Notes: generated by a model from the letters alone, not told the origin. A DNA stretch of 8,257 nt from Proteobacteria bacterium SG_bin6 (GCA_002083435.1 LWDJ01000038.1:1-8257); one strand, 5' to 3'; shown: positions 1 through 7,200, counted from the stretch's first letter. Numbers and translations are program-made.

Positions 1-1
1 T

Positions 2-154
2 GGGTGCGGGGGCCGTCCACCCCATCACGTCAAGCGGCGAAACGACCACGCTCTGTCCGTGACGCTCGGTCGTGCCGAGCAGGTCCGGAATTATCCAGGC
101 TATTTATGGGCAATGCGCGGCTATGTCGCGAGCTTCGATGATGGGCACGTATAG
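2..154 (+). CDS. possible C-terminal tail of an unidentified gene cut by the left edge
   Basis: Frame 2 is open from the window edge to a TAG at 152-154, giving about 50 residues. The tail contains a stretch beginning HHVKRRNDHALSVTLG, followed by PGYLWAMRGY. The 'PHHV...NDHALSVTL' part faintly recalls the end of a cupin or JmjC-like beta barrel, where a His is followed by a strand of alternating hydrophobic residues, but this is a loose resemblance and I do not name a family. About two thirds of its third codon positions are G or C, which fits weakly with coding. Frame 1 is also open for a similar length, so this could be chance. No promoter or start is visible because the 5' part is missing. 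Confidence 0.22.
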   Translation, partial: GCGGRPPHHVKRRNDHALSVTLGRAEQVRNYPGYLWAMRGYVASFDDGHV

Positions 155-206
155 TCTTCAACCATGATGGCAGCTGCACTGTTCGCACCAGACCGCGGAG
201 AAAAAA

Positions 207-536
207 ATGATCATCGCTCTTCTGCTAGCCGGTGTCCTTGCGAATGGCTCAGCGCCAAGCGAGCCGACATCAGCTGCGACTATAGCCACTGCATCGGCAG
301 CGGCCAGCACGAGCGACGGCGCCACATTGAGCACGGAGGACGAGCCCAAGGTAACGACGCTTGCCAACGGCATGCGCATCGCCGTCGTAAGGCGCCGCAG
401 TCTTCTGGAGGCCGGGCAGACGCCCAAGCGCGTCGCTTTGAAGGCTGGGTTCGGGTCACTTGACCGGTTAGGCCGAGCGTTCCGGCGGGCCTACGCACTC
501 ACCCCGTCATCTTACCAAGCGTTGCACTACACATGA
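207..536 (+). pseudogene. chimeric remnant: M16-peptidase-like N-terminus joined to an AraC-type HTH C-terminus
   Basis: The 109-residue ORF has a good start: GGAG at 197-200 lies six bases before the ATG. Residues 1-61 begin with a short hydrophobic stretch (MIIALLLAGVLA), then an Ala/Ser/Thr-rich linker, then 'KVTTLANGMRIAVV', which closely resembles the first strand of M16 zinc-peptidase domains. From about residue 62 the character changes abruptly: 'LLEAGQTPKRVALKAGFGS' and 'RAFRRAYALTPSSYQ' are typical of the last helix-turn-helix of AraC-family regulators, ending where such proteins normally end. An M16 peptidase is usually above 400 residues and an AraC regulator about 300, so both parts are fragments. 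A deletion or recombination near position 387-390 would explain it; an assembly chimera is the alternative. A working product is unlikely. The family assignments are from motif recall only. Confidence 0.5.
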
Positions 537-954
537 TTGTGTCACAACCGGTCGGTTTCGTCGCAGTCGCGACCGCGCGCCTTCTCAATGGCTTTAAGGT
601 GTCAGAACCAAGTTCAGAATGTCCGCTCACGGGATCGGCGACTTCGGACGGCTACGACCGCTCTAGGGTCGACTGCTGCCCCTGACTGATCCTCCGTTGA
701 ACGTCCTCTACAGCCAGGCCTCTACCGAAACCTGCCATTGCGCAACCGGCCCAAGAACTGGTGGGCCGCTTTTGGCAGGAGCTGCCCGTCGGCAGAGCGC
801 CCTAATCCCGGCCATTAGCACTCGTCCCACCCCGGCTCGAAAGCTGCCGCCCGGTTACCGTTCGATCACCCTGATCGATCGAGTTCGGCGATTGCTAAGT
901 GGTCCGCGCTCGCGCAGTGGCAGCTTGATCCGGTGCGTCGCCGCGCTGCCGTCT
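537..954. other. 418-base stretch without a supportable gene
   Basis: Nothing here reads as a convincing protein on either strand. The open frames that cross it are shadows of the minus-strand gene beginning at 955, or are short and of mixed composition. The stretch is less GC-rich than the pump operon to the right. It contains a perfect 7-bp inverted repeat, TCGATCA-CCC-TGATCGA, at 862-878, with no following T run. No tRNA, rRNA or repeat array is visible. It follows the chimeric remnant at 207-536, so it may be decayed sequence. Confidence 0.5.
862..878. repeat. short perfect inverted repeat (7-bp arms, 3-base loop)
   Basis: TCGATCA and TGATCGA flank CCC. It lies 77 bases past the stop of the DUF3147-type minus-strand gene, so it could mark the 3' end of that transcript. 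However, it has no T run on either strand and its arms are not especially GC-rich. An operator or chance palindrome is equally possible. Confidence 0.2.
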
Positions 955-1305
955 TCAGATCGGCAAGCCAAATCGCGGTCCGACCGCGGTCATCGCCACA
1001 TAGAGGATGATGGTCAGCGTACATCCGGCCGCGAGCGCCAGCCAGAACGGCATCCCGCGATCGAGCATCGCCGGGATCAGCAGGAACATCGGCAACGAGG
1101 GCAATACGTACCAGAGGGTTGCGCCCGCATGGGCGCTCAGCCGGGCGGAGGAATGCGTGTCCCGCCACAGCCAGATCATGCCAAACACCGAGACGAGCGG
1201 GAGCGAGGCAATCAGCGCCCCCAGGCCGGGGCTGCGCTTGGCAAGCTCGGATGCCACCACGATAACGACGGCCGAGATAATCGCCTTGATCAGCAGATAG
1301 AGCAT
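955..1305 (-). CDS. small four-helix inner-membrane protein, DUF3147 type
   Basis: The product is 116 residues and almost entirely membrane-embedded. Hydrophobic segments lie at about residues 3-20, 27-47, 63-82 and 87-107. Between the first two is a short polar loop (SELAKRSPGLGAL), followed by 'ASLPLVSVFGMIWLW', which matches my memory of the DUF3147 family of small membrane proteins of unknown function. I chose the ATG at 1305: GGAG lies six bases ahead of it, whereas the ATG at 1311 directly abuts that GGAG. The open frame extends further upstream to 1476, but those residues are Arg-rich and overlap the 3' end of the next gene, so they are rejected. The gap to the upstream glutaredoxin-MauE gene is 59 bases with no terminator seen, so the two are probably cotranscribed. 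Function is unknown. The stop is TGA. Confidence 0.82.
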   Translation of the reverse strand: MLYLLIKAIISAVVIVVASELAKRSPGLGALIASLPLVSVFGMIWLWRDTHSSARLSAHAGATLWYVLPSLPMFLLIPAMLDRGMPFWLALAAGCTLTIILYVAMTAVGPRFGLPI

Positions 1306-1364
1306 CGGCATCTCCAGGCGTTGGGCAACCTCGACGCGGTGGTTCTGCGCCGGCCCGCGCCGAT

Positions 1365-2117
1365 TTAAAAGAGCCAGCGCGCGCCCATCCATAGCGCCAT
1401 CGCGATCATCATCAAATTCTCTGTAAGCGACACGAACCCCAGCGGCACGTTCGATGCGCCGCCGACACAGGCGCATCTAAGCTCGCGTCGGTCGAGGTAG
1501 ACCGCCTTGAACACTGACCCCGCGCCGACCCCGCCGATGAACAACGCTACCGGCACCGAAAGCCAGGGAAGCACGTCCGCCGTCATCAGCACGCCCGCGA
1601 GCGCCTCCGCGAAAGGGTAGATATAGCCATAGGGCACCCAGCGGCGCGCGAGCAGATCATAGTTAAGGAACATCGTCGAGAAGCGCTCGACGTCCTGCAG
1701 CTTGAGCAGCGCGAGCACGCACATGCTGAAGGCGATGAACCAACTAGCCGCGCGCGGAGTGAAGGGCGTGCCGAACGCCGCCATGCTCGCGGCGAGCGCC
1801 ATCAGCGCGGTCATCACGAAGACGGCGATGACGGGGCGATAGCTGGTCGCGCCCGGCGCATCGACGGCGATGCCTAGCCGGCGGCGCAGATCGTCATAAC
1901 CGCCTACCCGCTCGCCGCCGATGAAGATCTGCGGCGTGGTGCTGACATGGTGCGCGGCCTTGAACACATCGGTTTGTGCGCGTGTCGTCAGCCAATGGTC
2001 GTTCACCGTGAAACCGCGCTGGCGCAGCAAATGGCGCGCTTTCAGGCCATAGGGGCAGATATGGTCCGGCATCACCATGCGGTAGAGTTCGGCAGTTTTG
2101 GACGTCGCGCTCGCCAT
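1365..2117 (-). CDS. glutaredoxin-MauE/DoxX-like membrane fusion protein
   Basis: This 250-residue protein has two domains. Residues 9-80 form a glutaredoxin-like domain with C21-P-Y-G24 as the active site (the second Cys is replaced by Gly, so monothiol type), a cis-Pro loop TTPQIF around P62 and the glutathione-site signature GGYDDL at 72-77. Residues 95-250 form a MauE-type membrane domain with hydrophobic segments at about 95-115, 125-140, 165-182, 185-205 and 228-247. It carries a Cys pair C215-A-C217 in 'RCACVGG' and the downstream 'PLGFVSLTEN', both typical of MauE-like redox-associated proteins. MauE is known from disulfide handling in methylamine dehydrogenase maturation, so a thiol-disulfide role across the inner membrane is inferred. 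The start at 2117 is chosen because AAGGGA lies six to seven bases upstream; the 47-codon extension to 2258 is Arg-rich and crosses a hairpin. The gene is transcribed divergently from the metal-efflux operon and probably with the DUF3147 gene. Confidence 0.88.
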   Translation of the reverse strand: MASATSKTAELYRMVMPDHICPYGLKARHLLRQRGFTVNDHWLTTRAQTDVFKAAHHVSTTPQIFIGGERVGGYDDLRRRLGIAVDAPGATSYRPVIAVFVMTALMALAASMAAFGTPFTPRAASWFIAFSMCVLALLKLQDVERFSTMFLNYDLLARRWVPYGYIYPFAEALAGVLMTADVLPWLSVPVALFIGGVGAGSVFKAVYLDRRELRCACVGGASNVPLGFVSLTENLMMIAMALWMGARWLF

Positions 2118-2138
2118 GTCACATCCCTTTAAAGCGAG

Positions 2139-2175
2139 AAAACGCCCGGCGCGGCACGGTGTTGCGCGCCGGGCG
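2139..2175 (-). terminator. intrinsic-terminator-like hairpin in the leader of the glutaredoxin-MauE gene
   Basis: Arms CGCCCGGCGCG (2143-2153) and CGCGCCGGGCG (2165-2175) are perfect 11-bp reverse complements around an 11-base loop. Read on the minus strand, the stem is followed at once by TTTTC, the layout of a Rho-independent terminator. It ends about 21 bases before the start codon at 2117. No minus-strand gene lies upstream for it to terminate, because the neighbour is divergent, so an attenuator in the 5' leader is a real possibility. On the plus strand no T run follows the stem. Confidence 0.55.
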
Positions 2176-2179
2176 CGGC

Positions 2180-2208
2180 TTGCGAGATTGCGTGCGAGTC
2201 GGTAGATT
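2180..2208 (+). promoter_or_regulatory. candidate sigma-70 promoter for the metal-efflux operon
   Basis: TTGCGA at 2180-2185 and TAGATT at 2203-2208 are separated by 17 bases, and each matches four of six consensus positions. Transcription would start near 2215, about 24 bases before the GTG start at 2239. A direct repeat TGCGAG (2181-2186 and 2193-2198) overlaps the -35 and spacer and could be a regulator half-site. No clear MerR/CueR-type dyad was found. This is inference from sequence only. Confidence 0.3.
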
Positions 2209-2238
2209 CTTCGGCCCGTAGTTTCGAGGAATCGCGGC

Positions 2239-2610
2239 GTGCGCTGGTTCTTGGCCATATTGGTGCTGATGGGTGTCGCCTTCTGGGCGGCGCCCGCAAC
2301 CGCGCATGGCCATGGTAACGCGCATCACCGCGCCAGCGCGCGAGCGCAATCGGTCGCGCTGGCTGAGCATGGGGGTGTCACCATTGCCGAGGTGAATCGG
2401 CACCGCCACAAATGCGCGCATGACTGCGATTGTCCAGGCGATTGCTCCGGCGGATGTGCGGATGGCTGCCATTTCGCCGCGCTCGCCTTGACCTCGACCC
2501 CGATGCTCGGAAGCGTCGCCTTTGCTCGTCCGATCTGGACGGTAATGCCGAGCAGCCCGCTCCTCTCCACGCCCTCGCCGCTTCCCGCCGCGCCGCCCGA
2601 TTTCGCCTGA
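2239..2610 (+). CDS. secreted His/Cys-rich small protein, CzcI-like in position and composition
   Basis: The 123-residue product starts at GTG, with GAGGA (2226-2230) eight bases upstream. Residues 1-22 are a signal peptide ending ATA-H. The mature N-terminus is HGHGNAHH (23-30). A central cluster holds H55, H57 and six cysteines, C59, C63, C65, C69, C73 and C77, mostly spaced CxxxC, followed by H78. The C-terminal third is Pro/Ser-rich. Soft-metal binding in the periplasm is the natural inference. Small secreted His/Cys proteins at the head of czc-type operons (CzcI) have a similar layout and Pro-rich tails, but I cannot claim homology. It is first in the plus-strand operon, with 51 bases before the adaptor gene. 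It might buffer or sense metal for the pump. Coding is supported by the signal peptide, RBS and position. Confidence 0.75.
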   Translation: MRWFLAILVLMGVAFWAAPATAHGHGNAHHRASARAQSVALAEHGGVTIAEVNRHRHKCAHDCDCPGDCSGGCADGCHFAALALTSTPMLGSVAFARPIWTVMPSSPLLSTPSPLPAAPPDFA

Positions 2611-2661
2611 TCGCGGGATCAGTGTGCCCGGCGCCCAGGCGCCGCAATCGGGATAAGGCGA

Positions 2662-3570
2662 ATGACAAACAGGATTTGGCCGGCCGGCCCGCGTTTCGGC
2701 GCGGCGGCGGTGCTGGCGTTGGCGCTGGCGACGGGCGCGGCGCTCGCGCATGAGGGCGAGGATCATGGCGCGCCGGCGGTAAGCGCCGCCGCGGGTCCGC
2801 TGCCCGCGACCGCCGAAGATGGACGCTATGAGGTCGTCGCGCAGAGCGACGGTCGGCACCTGAAACTTTGGCTCGACGACTGGGCGAGCAATGCGCCGGC
2901 CAATGGCGCGCGGGTAACGGCGACGATCGCCGGGCGCGACCTGCCGATGCGTCCGCTGGCCCCCGGGGACTTCACGCTCGATCTGCCCGCGCCGCTCACC
3001 GGCCCGACGCCGATCGGGCTGGCGATCGAGGGACATCGCGGCCCCACGCTGCTCAATGTCGAAGTCGCGGCCCCCGCCGCCGAGACCGGGGAAGAGGTGC
3101 ATGGTTTTGACTGGCGCGCGGCGTTGATCGGGGGCGGCACCGTGCTCGGCGCGATCCTGCTCGCCGCGCTCGGCTGGCGGGCGGCGCGGCGGCGGCCGGT
3201 CGCAGTCGCGCTGCTGCTCGCGTTCCTCATCGGCCCGCGTGCGATCGCGCATGGTGACGAACCGCATGACGAGGCAGCGCCGATCGCCTCGGGCGATCGG
3301 CCTGAGCGGCGCGGCGACGGCAGCGTGCTGCTGCCCAAGCCGACCCAGCATCTGCTCGAAATCCGCACCTGGCCTGCGGCGCCGAGCACGGCCCGGGCGG
3401 CGGTGGGCCTGACTGGTCGGGTGATTGCCGATCCCGCGCAAAATGCGCGCGTCGCAACCGCCATTGGCGGGCGCGTGCTCCCGATCGGCGGCGCCTTTCC
3501 CCGGCTGGGCGCCGAGGTTCGCGCGGGCGAGGCGCTGGCGCGGATCGTGCCGACGCTCGATGCCGCCTAG
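2662..3570 (+). CDS. 5' part of the interrupted adaptor: signal peptide, His motif, extra domain and first lipoyl half
   Basis: As read, this is a 302-residue product ending at TAG. A start at ATG 2662 gives a clear signal peptide ending ALA-HEGEDHG near residue 29; AAGG at 2655-2658 is a weak, close RBS. Residues 50-140 look like a beta-sandwich of alternating polar and hydrophobic residues (unassigned). Residues 152-171 are a membrane segment followed by Arg-rich WRAARRR. Residues 178-196 are a second hydrophobic run ending AIA-HGDEPHDE. From about 220 ('GSVLLPKPTQHLLEIRTWPA') it follows standard metal-RND adaptors up to the first lipoyl half (ATAIGGRVLPIGGAFPRLGA, 265-284). It stops right where the hairpin should begin, so on its own it lacks the hairpin and half of the lipoyl and barrel folds. 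It is probably non-functional alone. Confidence 0.6.
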   Translation: MTNRIWPAGPRFGAAAVLALALATGAALAHEGEDHGAPAVSAAAGPLPATAEDGRYEVVAQSDGRHLKLWLDDWASNAPANGARVTATIAGRDLPMRPLAPGDFTLDLPAPLTGPTPIGLAIEGHRGPTLLNVEVAAPAAETGEEVHGFDWRAALIGGGTVLGAILLAALGWRAARRRPVAVALLLAFLIGPRAIAHGDEPHDEAAPIASGDRPERRGDGSVLLPKPTQHLLEIRTWPAAPSTARAAVGLTGRVIADPAQNARVATAIGGRVLPIGGAFPRLGAEVRAGEALARIVPTLDAA

Positions 3571-3660
3571 GCGCAGGCGGCGGCGAGCAGCCTGGCCGCG
3601 CTCGACCGCGAAATCGCGCTCGCCAATGCCGATTATCAGCGGCTGAGCCAGCTCGACGGC

Positions 3661-4275
3661 GTGGTCGCGCGCGCCGAGATCAATCGCGCCCGGCTGACGC
3701 TTGACGGCCTACGGCGGCAGCGCGCGGCGGCGGCACGCCCGGTGGCGAACGCCGAGGTGCTGCGCGCCCCGATCGCCGGCCGTATCCGCGCCATCCGCGC
3801 GGGCGTCGGCGAGATCGCGGCGCCCGGCGCGGTGGTGATCGAGATCGAGGGCAGCGCCTCGCCTCTGGTCGAGGCGGTGAACTTGCCGAGCGAGACCGGA
3901 CAGGCGGTTGCGAAGGCAACGCTTGCCGAGCGCGGTGCGGCGCTACGGCTCGTCGGGCGATCGCCGAGTGTCGCCGGGGGCGCGGAGACGCTGCAATTCG
4001 CGCTGCCGGCAGGGAGCGGCCTGCGCAGTGGCGCGGTCGTCGGTCTGGCCGTCACCTTCGCTGATCGCCCCGCGCGGCGGGGCATCGTGCTGCCCCCCGA
4101 GGCAGTCGTGCGCGAGGGCGGCGATATCGTCTGGGTCAAGACAAGCCCGCTCACTTACGCGCCGCGCCCGGTGCGCACCGTGCCGGCGGGGAACGCCGTG
4201 CTGGTCGAAGGGGGGCTGGCGGCGGGCGAGCGGGTGGTGGTGCGCGGCGCCAGCCTGATCGCTCAGGTGCGCTGA
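3661..4275 (+). CDS. 3' part of the interrupted adaptor: hairpin end, second lipoyl half and barrel domains
   Basis: This part has the same frame as the 5' fragment. The first in-frame start after the TAG is GTG 3661, 90 bases downstream, with no convincing Shine-Dalgarno ahead of it, so independent translation is doubtful. The 204 residues cover the second hairpin helix (AEINRARLTLDGLRRQRAAA), the second lipoyl half (APIAGRIRAIRAGVGEIAAP), a beta-barrel, and the membrane-proximal domain ending 'GLAAGERVVVRGASLIAQVR', all normal for HlyD/CzcB adaptors. It has no signal peptide, so even if made it would remain in the cytoplasm. The stretch 3571-3660 between the stop and this GTG also translates as hairpin sequence in the same frame (SLAALDREIALANADYQRL). 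This argues for a broken gene, not two genes. Confidence 0.45.
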   Translation: MVARAEINRARLTLDGLRRQRAAAARPVANAEVLRAPIAGRIRAIRAGVGEIAAPGAVVIEIEGSASPLVEAVNLPSETGQAVAKATLAERGAALRLVGRSPSVAGGAETLQFALPAGSGLRSGAVVGLAVTFADRPARRGIVLPPEAVVREGGDIVWVKTSPLTYAPRPVRTVPAGNAVLVEGGLAAGERVVVRGASLIAQVR

Positions 4276-7200
4276 TGTTCCGCGCGATCGTCGGCTTCAG
4301 CCTCGCCAACCGGCTGCTCGTGCTCGCCCTGGCGGCGGCGCTCAGTCTGGGCGGGCTGGTCGCCGCCAACCGGCTGCCGGTCGATGTTTTCCCCGATCTG
4401 AACCGCACGACGGTGACGGTGATGACCGAAGTTCCCGGGCTCGCCGCTGAGGAGACCGAAAGCCTCGTCACCATCCCGGTCGAGGCGGCGCTCGGCGGCT
4501 TGCCCGGCACGCTGCGGCTGCGCTCGTCTTCGGTCGCGGGGCTGTCGATCGTCTATGTCGATTTCGACTTCGGGGTGGATGTGCTCGCCAGTCGGCAGCA
4601 GGTAAGCGAGCGGCTGGCGACGCTCGCCGGCACGCTGCCGAGCGGTGCCGAGCCACGCCTGGCGCCGATCAGCTCGATCATGGGTGAGGTGATGCTCGTC
4701 GCGGTGACGGGCGCGGAGCCGATGCGGCTGCGCGAGCTTGCCGATTTCACGCTGCGGCCCAAGCTGCTCGCCATTCCCGGTGTCGCGCAGGTCGTGCCGA
4801 TCGGCGGGGCGCAGCGGCAATATCTCGTCAGCCCGCGCCCGCAGGACATGCGCGCGCAAGGCGTGACGCTCGCCACGGTCGAAGCCGCCGTCAGCGGGTT
4901 CGCAAGCAACGCCGGCGGCGGCTTCGTCGACCAGGGTGCGCGCGAACTGCCGCTGCGCGCGGTGACGCGCACCACCGATATTGCCCGGCTCGCGGCGGTG
5001 CCCGTCGCGTCGCCAGGTGGCACGCTGCGGCTCGATCAGCTCGCCGATGTGACGCTCGGCGCGCGCCCCCGGCGTGGCGATGGCGGGTATAACGGCGCGC
5101 CGGCGGTGATCCTGTCGATCGCCAAGCAGCCGCATATCGATACGATCGCGCTCACACGCCGGATCGAGGCGGTGCTGCGGGAAACGCAGCGCACCGCGCC
5201 GCCGGGGGTGCGGGTCGATCAGGTGCAGTTCCGCCAGGCCGATTTCGTCGAGACCTCGGTCGCGAATGTCCGCCAGGTGCTGGTCGAGGCGCTGCTGGTG
5301 GTGGCGGTGGTGCTGTTCGCTTTCCTGCTGAGCGGGCGCGCGACGGCGATTTCGCTGCTCGCGATTCCGCTGTCGGTGCTGGCGACCGCGATCATCTTCG
5401 CGCTGTTCGGGATCGGCATCAACACCATGACACTGGGCGGCATCGCGATCGCGATCGGTGAACTGGTCGATGACGCGGTGGTCGATGTCGAGAATATCGT
5501 CCGCCGCCTGCGCGAGAACCGAGCGCTCGCCACCCCGCGCCCGGTGCTGGGCGTTATCGCCGAGGCCAGCCAGGAAGTGCGCTCCGGCATCGTCTATGCG
5601 ACCGCGATCATCATCCTGGTGTTCGTGCCGCTCTTCGCGCTCGGCGGGATCGAGGGGCAGCTGTTCCGTCCCCTGGGGCTTGCCTATGTCATTTCGATCC
5701 TGACGAGTCTGATCGTCGCGATCACCATCACGCCGGTACTCGCGAGCCTGTTGCTTCCCGCGACGCTGCGGCGCGCGGGGCGGGAGAGTCCGCTCGTCCG
5801 CGTGGCAAAAGCCGGCTATGGGCGGTTGCTTGGCTGGGCGTGGCACCGCGAGCGGCTGATCTACGCGACTGCCGCCGCGTTGTTCGCTTCGGGGCTGGGT
5901 GGCGCGCTAATGCTGCCCCGCGCGTTCCTGCCGCCGTTCAACGAGGGCAGCTTCACGGTCAATCTTCAGTTCCAGCCCGGCATCTCGCTTACCGAGTCAG
6001 CCCATCTCGGCGCGATCGGCGAGCGGCTGCTGCGCCAGGTGCCCGACGTCGCGAGCGTCGGCCGGCGCACCGGGCGCGGCGAGCTGGATGAACATGCCGA
6101 AGGCGTCCATTACGGCGAATACGACGTGCAGCTGCGCCGCGGCAGCACCCGCGACAAGCATGATGTCGCCGCCGATATCCGCGCCGCGCTCGCGCCGCTG
6201 CCGGGTTCAGTCAATGTCGGCCAGCCGATCGGTCACCGGCTGGAGCATCTGATTTCGGGCGTGCGCGCCGAGATCGCGGTGAAATTCTATGGCGAAGACT
6301 TGGACGCGCTGCGCCAGGCAGCGAGCGCGCTCGAAGGCCGACTCCGCGCCCTGCCGGGGCTGAGCGACGTGCAGATCGAGCGCATCACCCGCGTGCCCCA
6401 GTTCGACGTCCGCGTCCGTCCCGAGGCGGCGAGCGCCTATGGCCTCGCGCCCGCGCGCGTCGCGGACGCCTTCGCCGATCTGACCGCCGGCAAGACGCTG
6501 GGCCAGGTGATCGACGGGCTGCGGCGCTATGACGTTGTGGTGCGGCTGGACGAGGCCGCGCGCGCCCCCGCCGCGCTCGCGCAGTTGCCGATCGATACGC
6601 CCGGCGGCCCGGTGCAGCTCGCCGCGCTCGCCGACATCGTCGAAGTCGCGGCGCCCAACCAATATGTCCGCGAAAATGGCCGGCGGCGGCTCGCGCTGCT
6701 TGCCAACACCAATGGACGGCAATCGCAACAGGCGATCGTCGCCGCGATCGAGCGCGAGATTGCCGCGCTCAAGCCGCCGCCCGGCGTCAGCGTCGCGCTT
6801 GAGGGCAATTTCGAGGCCGAGCGCGCGGCGGCGCGCACGATCGGCCTGCTGAGCCTGGTGTCGCTCGCGCTGATCTTCGCGCTGCTCGCCAGCCGCTACC
6901 GCTCGCCGGTGCTGGCGCTGATCATCATCGGCTCGGTGCCGCTGGCGCTGGTCGGCTCGGTGGCGGCGCTCGCGCTCGCGGGACAACCGCTATCGGTCGC
7001 GTCGATGGTCGGCTTCGTGACGCTCGCCGGCATCGCGACGCGCAACGGCATTCTGAAGATCAGCCACTGGCTCAACCTGATCCTGCACGAAGGCCGGGCG
7101 TTCGACGAGGCGACGCTGACGGAGGGCGCGCTCGATCGGGTGGCGCCGGTGCTGATGACCGCGCTGTCGGCGGGCCTCGCGCTGCTGCCGCTCGTGGTGG

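Larger units (their letters stand above)
2662..4275 (+). pseudogene. RND periplasmic adaptor (HlyD/CzcB family) interrupted by an in-frame amber stop
   Basis: Read through the TAG at codon 303 (3568-3570), the frame encodes 537 residues in one uninterrupted phase. The order of parts is: signal peptide and His motif HEGEDHG; an extra beta-type domain (about 50-140); a hydrophobic segment (152-171); a second signal-like stretch ending AIA-HGDEPHDE (178-203); the first barrel and lipoyl half (about 220-300); a coiled-coil hairpin (304-350); the second lipoyl half ('LRAPIAGRIRAIRAGVGEIAAPG'-like); and the membrane-proximal barrel to the end. The adaptor would bridge the inner-membrane pump to the TolC-type channel. 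Changing one base (TAG from CAG) would restore 'DAAQAQAAA', which fits the local Ala/Gln pattern. The other complete genes here end in TGA or TAA, none in TAG. The final TGA overlaps the pump ATG (TGATG), a coupling that the premature stop would break. A consensus error is the main alternative. Confidence 0.85.

Noticed and set aside
549..575. CGGTCG...CGACCG and GTCGC-AGTC-GCGAC short dyads after the chimeric ORF
   Set aside because: Arms of five to six bases with no T run are expected by chance in GC-rich DNA, so this is not called a terminator.
697..1368. 223-codon plus-strand frame
   Set aside because: Its second half is antisense to the DUF3147-type gene. The product is rich in Arg, His, Gln and Asp with no recognisable fold, and it has no Shine-Dalgarno.
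1306..1476. 57-codon N-terminal extension of the DUF3147-type gene
   Set aside because: It overlaps the end of the upstream gene in another frame and is polar, unlike the family. GGAG is correctly spaced only for ATG 1305.
2118..2258. 47-codon N-terminal extension of the glutaredoxin-MauE gene
   Set aside because: The extension is Arg-rich, runs through the hairpin and into the divergent gene. ATG 2117 has its own RBS and begins right before the glutaredoxin fold.
2119..3441. 440-codon minus-strand frame opposite the His/Cys gene and adaptor
   Set aside because: Low-complexity Arg/Gly/Ala composition, no RBS, and it overlaps the divergent promoter region. It is a shadow of the plus-strand genes.
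4263..5846. Long minus-strand open frame of 527 codons opposite the pump gene
   Set aside because: It is antisense to a clear RND gene, is Arg/His/Asp/Gln-rich with no domain signature, and arises from GC-biased codon positions.
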